From positions 1-63,255 of the forward strand of contig JAKAVO010000006.1 of the NCBI GenBank assembly GCA_021817255.1: a stretch of 63,255 bases of DNA. Direction: 5' to 3'. Below are positions 9,154 to 19,005 of this stretch, piece by piece. Both the position numbers and the translations under genes were made by a program. Below the pieces are notes generated by a model. That model did not search any database and was not told the origin of the DNA. It saw nothing but the letters and a program-made list of their open reading frames with translations. Every line of letters starts with the position of its first letter. The stretch's first letter is position 1. This stretch comes from Thermoplasmata archaeon (lineage in GTDB: Archaea > Thermoplasmatota > Thermoplasmata > Thermoplasmatales > Thermoplasmataceae).

Positions 9154-9576
9154 ATGGTTCACGAAAGTAGTTCCGGAATAGTGATTTTCAGGCGAATGAA
9201 TGAAATTCAATTCCTATTCCTCATGAAGAAAGATGGCAATCTGGATTTTCCAAAAGGGCATATAGAAAAGGGTGAAAACAAGGCAACCGCAGCTTTACGG
9301 GAAACACTTGAAGAAACTGGAATAAAATGCAAAATGATCCCCGGATTTGAGGAGAAAACAGATTATTACTTCTTTCACGACAAAAATAATATACACAAAG
9401 AGGTCACGCTATTCCTCGGCGAAGTAGACAAGAATGTAAAAGTGAAGACATCAGACGAGCACGAGGCCTATGTCTGGTTAAATTTTGACGAAACCCTAAG
9501 TTTCCTGAAGTTCGAGAACCAGAGGAATATAATCAAAAAGGCATATGATTTTGTGAATGAAAAAATAAAGGTATAA
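9154..9576 (+). CDS. Nudix hydrolase, Ap4A hydrolase-like
   Basis: The 140-residue protein contains a complete Nudix box, GHIEKGENKATAALRETLEE followed by TGI, with the metal-binding REtLEE glutamates. Preceding LDFPKGHIEKGE is the pattern seen in bis(5'-nucleosyl)-tetraphosphatases, which cleave Ap4A and related dinucleotides; this substrate is inferred from family resemblance. It is a single-domain cytoplasmic enzyme of normal size. A TATA-like CATTTTATAAC (9124-9134) precedes the ATG by about 25 bases, indicating its own leaderless promoter, divergent from pgk. Confidence 0.85.
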   Translation: MVHESSSGIVIFRRMNEIQFLFLMKKDGNLDFPKGHIEKGENKATAALRETLEETGIKCKMIPGFEEKTDYYFFHDKNNIHKEVTLFLGEVDKNVKVKTSDEHEAYVWLNFDETLSFLKFENQRNIIKKAYDFVNEKIKV

Positions 9577-9607
9577 GGGTTATTCGGCATTCTAATTCAA
9601 ATCTTTT

Positions 9608-12004
9608 TCACTGTGCCCTCCATTTTCTGAAGGCCTTTATTTCTGTGAATATGTCAGCAACAAGCAGCAACACAATCAGCAGGTCAAAGAGGTAGAAATA
9701 TCCCACAAGAGGCGTGGTTAGTATCTTGGCTTCAGGTATTACCGAGCCTGCCTCAGTGTTAATGTAGAAGTAAATGAGATTATTTATGGTATCCTGTACC
9801 GGAGGCTTGTTGACTGAAAATTGCTTCGAAGGCCCCACAGACACTTCCTTTGTATTGTTGTTCTCATAAGTTATTAGAGGATTCCCAATTGTATAAGAAC
9901 CAGGATTATGGGCCTTTACGGTAAAGTTCAGGTAGATTGTTTTTCCCGGATTAAGCGCTTTTGTGACAGGGCTTTCAGTGCTGCCTGAAACTATCTGGAT
10001 ATTGCTTCCATAGAATGTTTTGATTTCAGAATCATTTATCGATAAGTTTGCCAGAGTATCAGTATCTTTGTTTGTCACTCCAATAGAAACAGCATATAAG
10101 TTGCCTGCTTTACTGGAAATGTTCTCTACTATGGAAAGTTTTGCCGGGAATGTGGCATTGGTTACATAATTTATAGAATTAGGGTCCAACATCCCCGATA
10201 TGCCGTGATAACTTGCGTAATTGCCAAATCCAGATTGATTATACAGTGGCTGCGCATTTGAGTAGATGTTAAATTCATAACCGTTTGAATTTTTTGCATT
10301 CACAGGGAATCCTGTAACTATAATCGATCCTGTTGAGCCTGTAAAGCTAAGATTGCTGTGATAATTTATTAGCTTTGCCATACTGAAAAGGTGCTTGCTT
10401 CCAGACGATGTGTAAACACTGTTTTGCTCAAACATCGAAAGCCCAAAATAAGTCTGGGAGTAAGAATTAAGAATGCTTTTGAATCCTGTGAGACTAGTTA
10501 TATCGGAGGCGATTTGGCTTGAGTTCAGGTAACCTCCCGCCATTACGAATGAATCTGTTTCTCCACCCATAAAGGATGGGGTGAAATTTCCATCAGAAAT
10601 TGAACTCTTTAAAATCTGGCCCGATTGTGAGTTTCCATAGACCATGTTATAATTGTTCACCAGGCTTTTTTCCACCACTTTGTAATTGGGTGCAAATGAA
10701 AATAGGTAAATTCCAACGTTTGGCATCTTCAATATGCTAAGATTGACACTTACATCCAGAACCAATGCCAAAGAGCTTCCATTTATCGAATTGACAAAAC
10801 TCTTGGCTGCATTCTGGGTGGATGAAAGATCAGCGGAGGAATTTCCATTTGTCAGATATAATATCATGCCTTCAGGCAGTAAATTTGAGAATTGATTTGA
10901 ACCGCTTGAGTTTAAGTTGAAAGACCGGTATATATTATCTATTCCCATCTGGGAGATCAGGTTTGACATGTTATACGTTATGAAATAAGCTGAGAAAAAG
11001 GAAGTGCTAACCTTTAATGCATTGGCTGAAGTTGCATTTGTTCCCTGCAAACTCCCATAAACATTGTATTGAGAACCTGTTTTTCCTAAAAAACCACCGG
11101 TGAAGGAATAGGATGTAGAATTGCTTGAATACATGCTTTTCTCATTTCCTATAACATTTGCCAGGAAGTTGTTGGCAATGGATGCCCCCTGCGTTGAAGC
11201 TGATGCGTTTGGCACATTGCTTTTGTTGCCGGAGTTGTTGCTGTTATGCAAAGGCACTGAAAAAGAAATTACGAGCAATAGCGTTAGTATTACTATCATT
11301 CCCATCTTTAAAGGCGTTGTGTCTATTTTTTTTCTGCTTTCTGCGTTCTTCCCTTTGCCAAGGATTTTATTCAGTGCAAAACCAACAACCATTGCAGTTA
11401 TGGCAACTATAAGGAAATCTTCTATTGCATAAATGGCAAATTCATTGAAAATTAGTGAGCCGTACGTACTGAGCATTGAACTTGCCGATAAGCCTGAAAG
11501 GGAAGATGAACTGCTTTTTCCTGCAATCAGAGAGATTGCATTTACTATTCTGCCGATAAGAGGCTCTGAAAGTATGGAGGTTATGGATGAGCCGGGAGGC
11601 AGTGGTGGCAAACCGCTTGTGCCCACGGTATTGGCAGAGGAAGAAGAGGATAATTTAGATAGCGAAGCCAGGGAACCCGCATAATTCATAAACAGGTAGA
11701 AGAAAGAAATTCCCGCTATCATAAATGCTGATGTGTAAATAGTAATAGTGGAAAAGAAGGCTTTAGTCCCCTTCCTGGAACCGAGGCCAATAAGAACCCC
11801 TGTTATGATAAAAAAAGGAATTATAAACGTATCTTTCAGGGGATTTCCCAGAAGAAATAATAAGAGCCCAAAAAGGACTATTAATGGCGCTCCAAGCATT
11901 GGGCCTAACCACTGAATAAGTGGATTATAATAGGCGACTAAATAATAGTAAGAAATAAACAGTATTATTCCGAGCCCCAATAGATACGAAGTTAATTTTC
12001 CCAC
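9608..12004 (-). CDS. Large polytopic membrane protein with ~500-residue external domain, function unknown
   Basis: I do not recognise this 798-residue protein. The first 260 residues hold about six hydrophobic helices; residues about 265-760 are Ser/Asn/Gly-rich, beta-like and full of NxS/T sequons, so probably extracytoplasmic; one more helix (LLIVLLLVADIF) near the C-terminus is followed by a basic tail. A loop between helices is a Ser-rich low-complexity run (SSSSANTVGTSGLPPLPPGS). The near-terminal segment just before the last helix resembles an immunoglobulin-like strand pattern (PGKTIYLNFTVKAHNPGSYT). The start is GTG, about 24 bases after a TATA-like CTTTATAATA on the minus strand. 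A surface or transport-associated role is possible but not shown. Confidence 0.6.
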   Translation of the reverse strand: MGKLTSYLLGLGIILFISYYYLVAYYNPLIQWLGPMLGAPLIVLFGLLLFLLGNPLKDTFIIPFFIITGVLIGLGSRKGTKAFFSTITIYTSAFMIAGISFFYLFMNYAGSLASLSKLSSSSSANTVGTSGLPPLPPGSSITSILSEPLIGRIVNAISLIAGKSSSSSLSGLSASSMLSTYGSLIFNEFAIYAIEDFLIVAITAMVVGFALNKILGKGKNAESRKKIDTTPLKMGMIVILTLLLVISFSVPLHNSNNSGNKSNVPNASASTQGASIANNFLANVIGNEKSMYSSNSTSYSFTGGFLGKTGSQYNVYGSLQGTNATSANALKVSTSFFSAYFITYNMSNLISQMGIDNIYRSFNLNSSGSNQFSNLLPEGMILYLTNGNSSADLSSTQNAAKSFVNSINGSSLALVLDVSVNLSILKMPNVGIYLFSFAPNYKVVEKSLVNNYNMVYGNSQSGQILKSSISDGNFTPSFMGGETDSFVMAGGYLNSSQIASDITSLTGFKSILNSYSQTYFGLSMFEQNSVYTSSGSKHLFSMAKLINYHSNLSFTGSTGSIIVTGFPVNAKNSNGYEFNIYSNAQPLYNQSGFGNYASYHGISGMLDPNSINYVTNATFPAKLSIVENISSKAGNLYAVSIGVTNKDTDTLANLSINDSEIKTFYGSNIQIVSGSTESPVTKALNPGKTIYLNFTVKAHNPGSYTIGNPLITYENNNTKEVSVGPSKQFSVNKPPVQDTINNLIYFYINTEAGSVIPEAKILTTPLVGYFYLFDLLIVLLLVADIFTEIKAFRKWRAQ

Positions 12005-12124
12005 GTAGACGAATGTTATATCATATTATAAAGATTTTACCTCATCTTCTGACAGATTCTTTCTTTATATAGATCCTTGAAAATCTATTTAACAAGCATT
12101 GAACGCAGAAGAAAACAACCACCA

Positions 12125-12697
12125 TCAATGGGTATTTTTTATGAATGAAGCAGGGTTTCCTCCAAAAATTACGTCATCAGGAACATTTGATGTAACCACA
12201 GAACCCGATGCAATTATTGACCTATCACCAATAGCAACGCCCGGGTTTATGATTGCCCCTCCCCCTATCCACACATCATCGCCTATAGCTACAGGTCTGC
12301 CAAGTTCCAGCCCGTTTCTTCTCATTGTGCTATTTAATGGGTGTGTTGCTGTGTATATGTGCACAGACGGGCCAAGTAAAACATTCCTGCCGATTGCCAC
12401 CTTGCAGGTGTCCAGAATGATGCAATTGTAATTTGCATAAAAGTAATCGCCAACCTCTATGTTGTATCCATAATCGCAATAAAAGGTTGGTTCGATATAA
12501 GGGCTTTTGCCGGCCTTCTTAAATAGAGCATTAATTGCCTCTTCCTTTCTTGTATTTTCACCCGGGGGAATATTATTAAATGCATTCAAAAATCGCCTTG
12601 TTTTCAATCTTTCGCTCACTAGTTCCCGATCGTTTGAAAGGTATAACTCTCCAGAAATCATCTTGTCTTTCTCGCTTCTTGGCAGATTTTCGGACAT
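12125..12697 (-). CDS. Maltose/galactoside O-acetyltransferase-like enzyme (left-handed beta-helix)
   Basis: The 190-residue protein follows the Maa/NodL/LacA plan: an N-terminal helical segment (KDKMISGELYLSNDREL), then hexapeptide repeats (IGRNVLLGPSVHI..., IGDDVWIGGGAIINPGVAIG), and the catalytic His in YTATHPLNS. Such trimeric enzymes move acetyl from acetyl-CoA to a sugar hydroxyl. The ATG at 12697 is preferred over a TTG 18 bases upstream because it gives the usual family N-terminus and follows a TATA-like ATTAAT by about 24 bases. A role in modifying surface glycan or exported sugars is inference. Confidence 0.85.
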   Translation of the reverse strand: MSENLPRSEKDKMISGELYLSNDRELVSERLKTRRFLNAFNNIPPGENTRKEEAINALFKKAGKSPYIEPTFYCDYGYNIEVGDYFYANYNCIILDTCKVAIGRNVLLGPSVHIYTATHPLNSTMRRNGLELGRPVAIGDDVWIGGGAIINPGVAIGDRSIIASGSVVTSNVPDDVIFGGNPASFIKNTH

Positions 12698-12874
12698 GCT
12701 ATCAGAATTTTGCAATATTAATTAAGTTTCGCTAAGATCGGAAATAATCAACCAGGAATAATAAAGCTCAAGAGCTCTTTCTCATAGGCCTGAAGCTATA
12801 TTCGCTGTGTTTTCCGGATGCCAGAAATGTCTCCTGCTTTTAGAATTACTGGAAAGATGATTGAATGGTGGTGA

Positions 12875-15800
12875 TTATTTCCTCCGCGTGATCATTATTA
12901 GTGCCAAAGCAATAATTATTATCAACAAAATTGATGTGGCTATTACATATTGCTCTGTTTTGGGATTGCCGGTTGACGGGGTTGATTTATTGCTTGGCGA
13001 AAACGTGATTGTTTTCGAAACATTGTGTCCGTTAACGGATATTGATCCGGACGGTACCGAGATAGAATATCCTGATACATTATCCACAGTGAATGAATAT
13101 GTTCCATCAGATAAGAAAAATGTGATCGCTGAAGGTGCCGATGCCCCGTTCGTTCCGTTCTTCATATTAATATACCATGCTGTTCCCGATGGAAGGCCGG
13201 TTTCTTTGAAAGTTACCGTATACTTGGCTTCGGAGAATTTTACAACTTTGGAAATTGAATTTCCTCTCACCGAAATTGAGCCTGATGATGGTTGGTAGAA
13301 CTTGTCATTTGTTGCTATTGAGTAAGAATATGTCCCATTTGGGAGGTTGAAAGCATAGGACGTTCCCTTGATAGCTCCAGAGTCCATTCCATTGCTGAGA
13401 TTCACATACCATATGGTTCCTGATGGAAGTCCAGTTTCTGTAAAGTTTGCAGAATATTGTTGAGCAGCATAGTCCAATATGCCCTGTAAAGAGCTGCCAT
13501 TCTTTATGGATAGATTCCAATTGTTTCCATTTGAGTTTACAAAATTCAAATTGCTGGCTGATTCTCCTGTCTCATCCACACTCAAATTGTAGGGTTGAGT
13601 CCTGGCTGCCAGGTAAGAGTTCATATCCATTGGTTCAATAAATGCAGATAAATGCCCACCCGTTGGGGATTTGAACCTGCCCTTTCCATCGGAAGGCCCA
13701 CCTACAAGGCCAAATTGAGGGTTAAGGCCACCCGGGTATGGATTATCCGGATATGGCCCGTTATAATACTTCTTTCCCTGCAACTCATAAGAATAGTTAT
13801 AGGAATCCATAATGTATGCGGCCCCAGGAACTGGCATAGAAATGATGTGGGAGTTGACCTTGAAATTGATGGTTTGGTGCATCAATGCAGAATAGTTGCT
13901 GATCCACGTGCTAACATTGAATGTGTGAGGCATGTGGATAATTTTTCCCGCTGGATAATTATATTCATACAATGCCTCCAACGGGTAAAGCCCGTAAAAG
14001 GGATAGACAACCCAACCGGTGTAATTAACCGTCCAGCCTGTTTTCTGCGATCCATTTATATATATCACATTCTGTATCCAGTATATTGGAGCTCCGAACT
14101 GATTTGCCAGGAATAAATTCTGTTGAATGGATGCATTAAAATACGTATTTACCGTCGTGTAGGATTTAGTTGTGGAGTTATAGCAATAAGATGTAACATT
14201 GAGGCCATTGAGGGCAAGTGAATCATCCACCCCTTTGAGTTTGTTAGCAGATTTTGTCTGATTGATATAAAGTAGATACATCGTCAGGTTGTAGGCATCT
14301 ATTGATCCCCATCCTGTGACGAGATTATATCCAAACGATGCATTATAAACGTGATTCCTTCCGTGCACAACATTATAAAATGGAAGAGTTGGCAAAGACG
14401 AGTTATAGCTTCCAGTGGCGATATACCCAGTGGTTGCTGAAGTCTGTGGCGTTGAAATCTCTTTGTTGGCGAGACTGTATAACATTGGGTTAAGATAGCC
14501 AAGGTTCGCCTTGTTATAATGATTCAATACCGCATCTATTTCTGCAACTATTCCTGCCTCAACAGGTGAAGCAATGCTTGTCCCCCAGAAAGCAGCTGAA
14601 TTATACTGAGTGCCATTAATTGTTATGGTAACAATTGTATTATTGGCTATCGCGGAAATATCCGGTATTCCCCTGCCACGCCCGGCAAGGACTTTATTTG
14701 CTTCTGAGTTAAGCTGGAAATTTGGTTCCTTGAAAACTGTACTGATTCCTCCCGTGCTACCTGCCGGGCCATGGTCTGCGGTATCACTGGAAGAGATATA
14801 CCAGGCAGTTTGATTGAGGATGTGCAAATTTTGCCTTAATGCCAATGTGGTTCCACCAACAGCAGTAACTCCAAAATTATTGTATGCCATTGCTGAGGGA
14901 AACTCAACCTGGCTCCCTGTGTATTTTGAACTTAAACTATTGTCGCCAGAATCCCCACTGCTTGCAAGAACGGATATTCCCCTTGCCTGGGCTTCCTGGA
15001 GATGCTGGTACCATGCGGTGCAATTAAATTCTGAACTTCCCCATGAATTAGAAATTACAGATACATTGTTCAATGCAGAATAAGTGGAGTTTGGACTCAG
15101 GATAAAGGCAAAAGCGCTGTCAATGCTCTCATATGTGCTATTTGGCCCGTACACATTATATATGCTTGATCCCGGTGCAGTGCTGCCTGCCATCTCCAGA
15201 TCCAGGGTATTCTCCTGGTTAGCACCAGTTGTGTCATAACTTGCTGAGGGGCCTGGCTTAACTGCCCCATTCAGGGGAACACCGTAGACCTTTGAGTGGG
15301 GTTCATATGAGGGGAGGGTAGCATTATAGTAAGAATAGATATCAGAAGGAACAAACGGACCTACTGGTTTTCCGGAACTGTTGGTCCCTGCCCATAATAT
15401 TGTGGCAATGACTTCGTGGGTAGGATATGTCATGTTGAGAAGAGTTTGTTCATTATACGCTGCCTGAAGGTCAGAGCCATAAAGATACTGTACCCCATTA
15501 CTGTTTAAAGGTGCAGGATATCCACCATTAACCTTTTGTTGAATGGTTGGTGCAGAAGCAATGGGTGCAGAATGATATAGATTGCTGGAAGTAGCCATTT
15601 TTGCATTGGACAAGCCTGTTACTCCTGATACAGAGGAAGCAATATACATTGGCAGTTCTGGTGCCGACGATGCGAAATAAGCAGATGGATCTGAAGAATC
15701 TGTGATTAAGCTGGTGTTGAATGCCCTGCTTATCTGGTTGGCAGGGCCGCTTACCCCTATTGAAACCCTGTCCGCGTACGTTTTGATATTGAGCCCGGGA

Positions 15801-16213
15801 AAAGAGGAAAAGTAGTCAACCGCCTGGGAATAAGCAGTTGGCGAGATGGAAAACTCAGAAGCAAACTGTGCCCTCGTTAGATATTTGTGATATCCCGGGC
15901 TATTGGGGGATGAAATATTTGACAGAAGATCAGCCAGTTTTGCCTTGTTATGAAAAGAAAAAGTTACCATCACACTGACTTTTCCGGAATAGGCCGACCC
16001 TGAGTTATTTTGAACTGAGTTTGGCGAAACTTTAACCGGAGCCATTCGCTTCATATCTGCAGGCAAGTTGAAAGCGCTTCCGTTCACTGTCTGAATTGAA
16101 CTGTGATCAAGCTTTGGGGAAACAATTCCGTGGTCAAGAGCCGCAATTCCAGAGAACAACATGACAAGTACAATGAAGACAGCACTAAATGCTGCCTTAT
16201 ACTGATGATGCAT
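12875..16213 (-). CDS. Secreted S53 (sedolisin/kumamolisin) peptidase with C-terminal surface domains and anchor
   Basis: This 1112-residue preproprotein starts with a signal segment (about residues 8-27), followed by an S53 activation prodomain (about 50-200), then the catalytic domain. The Glu and Asp of the Ser-Glu-Asp triad are in ENTLDLEMAG (about 334-338), the oxyanion Asp in SSGDSGDN (about 420), and the nucleophile in GTSIASP (about 544). S53 enzymes are active at low pH, in keeping with an acidophile digesting external protein. After a long middle region come two copies of a 'F-x-E-TGLPSGT-x-WY' domain (about 924 and 1004) and a final transmembrane helix with an RRK tail. A TATA-like TTATATATA sits about 25 bases before the ATG. 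Confidence 0.9.
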   Translation of the reverse strand: MHHQYKAAFSAVFIVLVMLFSGIAALDHGIVSPKLDHSSIQTVNGSAFNLPADMKRMAPVKVSPNSVQNNSGSAYSGKVSVMVTFSFHNKAKLADLLSNISSPNSPGYHKYLTRAQFASEFSISPTAYSQAVDYFSSFPGLNIKTYADRVSIGVSGPANQISRAFNTSLITDSSDPSAYFASSAPELPMYIASSVSGVTGLSNAKMATSSNLYHSAPIASAPTIQQKVNGGYPAPLNSNGVQYLYGSDLQAAYNEQTLLNMTYPTHEVIATILWAGTNSSGKPVGPFVPSDIYSYYNATLPSYEPHSKVYGVPLNGAVKPGPSASYDTTGANQENTLDLEMAGSTAPGSSIYNVYGPNSTYESIDSAFAFILSPNSTYSALNNVSVISNSWGSSEFNCTAWYQHLQEAQARGISVLASSGDSGDNSLSSKYTGSQVEFPSAMAYNNFGVTAVGGTTLALRQNLHILNQTAWYISSSDTADHGPAGSTGGISTVFKEPNFQLNSEANKVLAGRGRGIPDISAIANNTIVTITINGTQYNSAAFWGTSIASPVEAGIVAEIDAVLNHYNKANLGYLNPMLYSLANKEISTPQTSATTGYIATGSYNSSLPTLPFYNVVHGRNHVYNASFGYNLVTGWGSIDAYNLTMYLLYINQTKSANKLKGVDDSLALNGLNVTSYCYNSTTKSYTTVNTYFNASIQQNLFLANQFGAPIYWIQNVIYINGSQKTGWTVNYTGWVVYPFYGLYPLEALYEYNYPAGKIIHMPHTFNVSTWISNYSALMHQTINFKVNSHIISMPVPGAAYIMDSYNYSYELQGKKYYNGPYPDNPYPGGLNPQFGLVGGPSDGKGRFKSPTGGHLSAFIEPMDMNSYLAARTQPYNLSVDETGESASNLNFVNSNGNNWNLSIKNGSSLQGILDYAAQQYSANFTETGLPSGTIWYVNLSNGMDSGAIKGTSYAFNLPNGTYSYSIATNDKFYQPSSGSISVRGNSISKVVKFSEAKYTVTFKETGLPSGTAWYINMKNGTNGASAPSAITFFLSDGTYSFTVDNVSGYSISVPSGSISVNGHNVSKTITFSPSNKSTPSTGNPKTEQYVIATSILLIIIIALALIMITRRK

Positions 16214-16381
16214 AACGTCAGTAGTCTTTTTGTATATATAATTTCTTTTTAGATACTATGTCAAATTTAGGTGGCAATTCCTGAAAAGCCCACTGCCGGC
16301 TGAAAAATGCCTGACAAATGGTGCGTAACTGTATGAATTTCAACTGGAAAGTGAAAGATAAAGATCTTTGAAGCATCCGTC

Positions 16382-17254
16382 TCAAAAAAACGCCATAATT
16401 GCAAAGATCGCAAATAACATTGCAAGAAACATGTTTGAATATTTAAAAAGGGCAAGGGATGCTTTTTTGTCAGGAATTTTCATGAACCTGTATGAGAAAT
16501 AGATAAGGGGGGAAGCTAATATAATAGCGGAGAACAGGTATACAACAGGGTGTCTTTCTATGAAGCACAGCAATATTGAGAATACTGAAAGGAAAAAGGC
16601 TGAAAAGGCTATTGCACGGGCTGACGTTTCTTCAGAATAAACAACAGGCAGCATGGGAACCCCGGCATTTGAATAATCTTCCTTGTAGAGGAATGCAATG
16701 CTCCATATATGAATTGGAATCCAGATAACAACAAGGAAGAAAAGAGCCCATGGCGTTATTGAAAAAGCATTAGTAACTGTATACCACCCGATCACTACGG
16801 GAAACCCTCCTGAGAACCCTCCGAATATTATGCTCCATGGAGTTTTTCGTTTCAGGAGAAAGCTATATACCACGACATTATCAAGGATTCCTGCAATCAT
16901 GAAACACGCAGCATAATACCGTTCGAAAAACACAAGAGGGGCAATAGCCAAAGTTATTAAGGCAAACCCAAGAATTAAAGCCTCCTTTTTTGTTACCTTT
17001 CCTGTGACCAGTGGCCTGCCCGCAGTTCTCTTCATTCTGGAATCAATGTCCCTGTCTATGTAATTTGTAATAGCTTCAGATCCTGCTGTTCCTGCTACCA
17101 GTGTCAAGATGGCAAGAAGGATCAACGGCAACTGAAGGAGAAGATTCGATCCTGCCGCAATAACTGCACCTATTCCACCAATAAACACCAGAAGTATCCA
17201 CACTTTTGGCTTGGTGTATTTCAGGTAGATCATAATCCTTCCAGCCGCTTTCAC
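16382..17254 (-). CDS. ctaB: Protoheme IX farnesyltransferase (heme O synthase, CtaB/CyoE)
   Basis: This UbiA-superfamily membrane enzyme transfers a farnesyl group to protoheme to give heme O, used by heme-copper oxidases. The 290-residue, roughly nine-helix sequence has the prenyl-diphosphate-binding motif NYIDRDIDSRMKRT and the CtaB-specific KRTAGRPLVTG and KTPWSIIFGGFSGGFPVVIGW segments. The first in-frame start is GTG at 17254, about 24 bases after a TATA-like AATTTATACC; an ATG at 17233 preceded by GGAAGG is the alternative. It is divergent from the His-containing membrane protein that follows. Confidence 0.9.
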   Translation of the reverse strand: MKAAGRIMIYLKYTKPKVWILLVFIGGIGAVIAAGSNLLLQLPLILLAILTLVAGTAGSEAITNYIDRDIDSRMKRTAGRPLVTGKVTKKEALILGFALITLAIAPLVFFERYYAACFMIAGILDNVVVYSFLLKRKTPWSIIFGGFSGGFPVVIGWYTVTNAFSITPWALFFLVVIWIPIHIWSIAFLYKEDYSNAGVPMLPVVYSEETSARAIAFSAFFLSVFSILLCFIERHPVVYLFSAIILASPLIYFSYRFMKIPDKKASLALFKYSNMFLAMLFAIFAIMAFF

Positions 17255-17494
17255 AATTTAGGTATAAATTTGGAAGTAATAAAGTATAATAGGTATTAAA
17301 TAAGTTGAGGAAAATTTCACTTTATCGTACGAATATTCATTCCACCCATCAATTTTCTGGTATTCTTTCAAAGAAATATTTTCAAAAGGATGGGATGTGA
17401 TTTCTTCGCTTCTTTCCGGGGAAATCACGTAATATAAAAATAATGCCTAACATTTAATGCACTGTGTTTAATATTGAGAAAAATATCAATTAAT

Positions 17495-18931
17495 ATGAAA
17501 ATATTATTTGACAACATGACCAACGTCAAGAAATTTTTATCAAATCCCAAGCACAATGCTATGTCAACGCTTGTTTTTATAACATTCTTTCTGCTCATAG
17601 GGCCACTGCTGCCAGGTGTAAACTGGTTCAGCCTTGGTGATTTCAGCCTCGATATGGTGAATTTTTTTCACACGGTGATGGTGCCTTTTGTTTTCCTCCT
17701 TCTGATTTACACCTCGGAACTCCTTAACCTGTATCCCATTGAAAGGAAGGCGGTAAATTTGAGCACTTACCCTGTTCTTTTCCTCACATTGCTGGGGCTC
17801 ATATTTTTCTATCCTGCCAACACCCAGAACCTCGACTATGTGATACAGGCTCTGAGAGATGTCTGGATGCTCGTTCTTGCAATATTGTTTTTTGTATCTC
17901 TCATCATGTTTCCATTCAGGGAAAAAGACAGATTCAGGAAGATCTGGGGAGCATATCTTGTTGTTCTGGTCGGAACAGTATCCATTGGGATTGCATCAAT
18001 AATGGGAATGATATATGAGTATGGTTCACTGTTTGGCTATTCATCGCTTTCATGGTTCAATAATGATGTGGCGGCATGGGGAGGTCTTAACACGTTTTTA
18101 GGAAATATTCTCACTTCGCACTCACACCAGATGTTGCCTGCCCTGATGGGAGGAATAGTTGCCCTTGCAACCATTTGCTTTGGTTATGAGAAATTGCCCA
18201 TGGTGAAAAGAAATATAGTGAACATTGGGCTTCTGATCGCAGTGTTCGGTATTATTTCAATGAGCTATCTCTATTTCATATCCTCCTTTGGAACCTACAC
18301 CATTCCGGCGATATTCATTTCGGGGGCCTATGGAATGAACGGCCTTGCACTGGACGATAGCCAGACAGGCATTGTTGGAATTGGTGCCCTTGTAACTATA
18401 ATCGGCCTTTATTACACACTTTCTTCAAGAAGATCTGATAAACTCTTGCAAGCTTCAGAAATGTACACCTGGATAGCAACAATGGCCGTGATGACAGTGG
18501 TAGGATATTCTATTGAATTCAACGAAACGTACTATGGGTTTGGCTCTTCTGGCGTACCGCCAAACGGGGGATCTGGTTACCAATTCGATATGGCTTTTAC
18601 GGATGGGCATTTACTATTCGCCTTTTTCCTAATGCCTCTCCTCGCGGGCATAATTCTCGTTTTTATTCACTTCATCAAGGAGCACGATGTGATGAAGAAG
18701 ACTGTAGCCTTATTTGCCGGTGCAGGCATAACAATTGGCGGGCTAGGCGTTCTTGTCTACACCATGACATTATCATGGTATATTGAAGCAATTGGGCTTG
18801 GGTTGGTTATTGTATCTATACTCATAATGACACTACTATTCATGGAAACACCCATAACAAACTTCATACATTTACTCAATCCAGGGAAGCAGCCAAATCG
18901 GAAACCATTGAAAAAAAATGAAGCACGTTAA
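17495..18931 (+). CDS. Polytopic membrane protein with intramembrane His residues, possible heme protein
   Basis: The product (478 residues from ATG 17495; a TTG start at 17474 is possible) has about twelve to thirteen hydrophobic helices. I do not recognise a named family. His residues sit in or at the edge of helices: FFHTVMVPF (His59), LTSHSHQMLP (His209, His211) and DGHLLFAFFLMP (His372). The first and second resemble, loosely, axial-ligand motifs of heme-copper oxidase subunit I, but no HPEVY or HH copper site is present. Divergence from ctaB and the absence of other genes nearby suggest a role linked to heme O or A, such as heme modification or quinol oxidation; this is inference. Confidence 0.55.
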   Translation: MKILFDNMTNVKKFLSNPKHNAMSTLVFITFFLLIGPLLPGVNWFSLGDFSLDMVNFFHTVMVPFVFLLLIYTSELLNLYPIERKAVNLSTYPVLFLTLLGLIFFYPANTQNLDYVIQALRDVWMLVLAILFFVSLIMFPFREKDRFRKIWGAYLVVLVGTVSIGIASIMGMIYEYGSLFGYSSLSWFNNDVAAWGGLNTFLGNILTSHSHQMLPALMGGIVALATICFGYEKLPMVKRNIVNIGLLIAVFGIISMSYLYFISSFGTYTIPAIFISGAYGMNGLALDDSQTGIVGIGALVTIIGLYYTLSSRRSDKLLQASEMYTWIATMAVMTVVGYSIEFNETYYGFGSSGVPPNGGSGYQFDMAFTDGHLLFAFFLMPLLAGIILVFIHFIKEHDVMKKTVALFAGAGITIGGLGVLVYTMTLSWYIEAIGLGLVIVSILIMTLLFMETPITNFIHLLNPGKQPNRKPLKKNEAR

Positions 18932-19005
18932 AATCATGGAATTGGAGAAATATGCGAAACTCTCCATTCTCCGCTTACGGAAGTTGATAAAATCCACATC
19001 TGCTA

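Noticed and set aside
11121-11684. Long plus-strand frames opposite the 798-residue membrane protein
   Set aside because: They are antisense shadows of Ser-rich and hydrophobic codons in the real gene.
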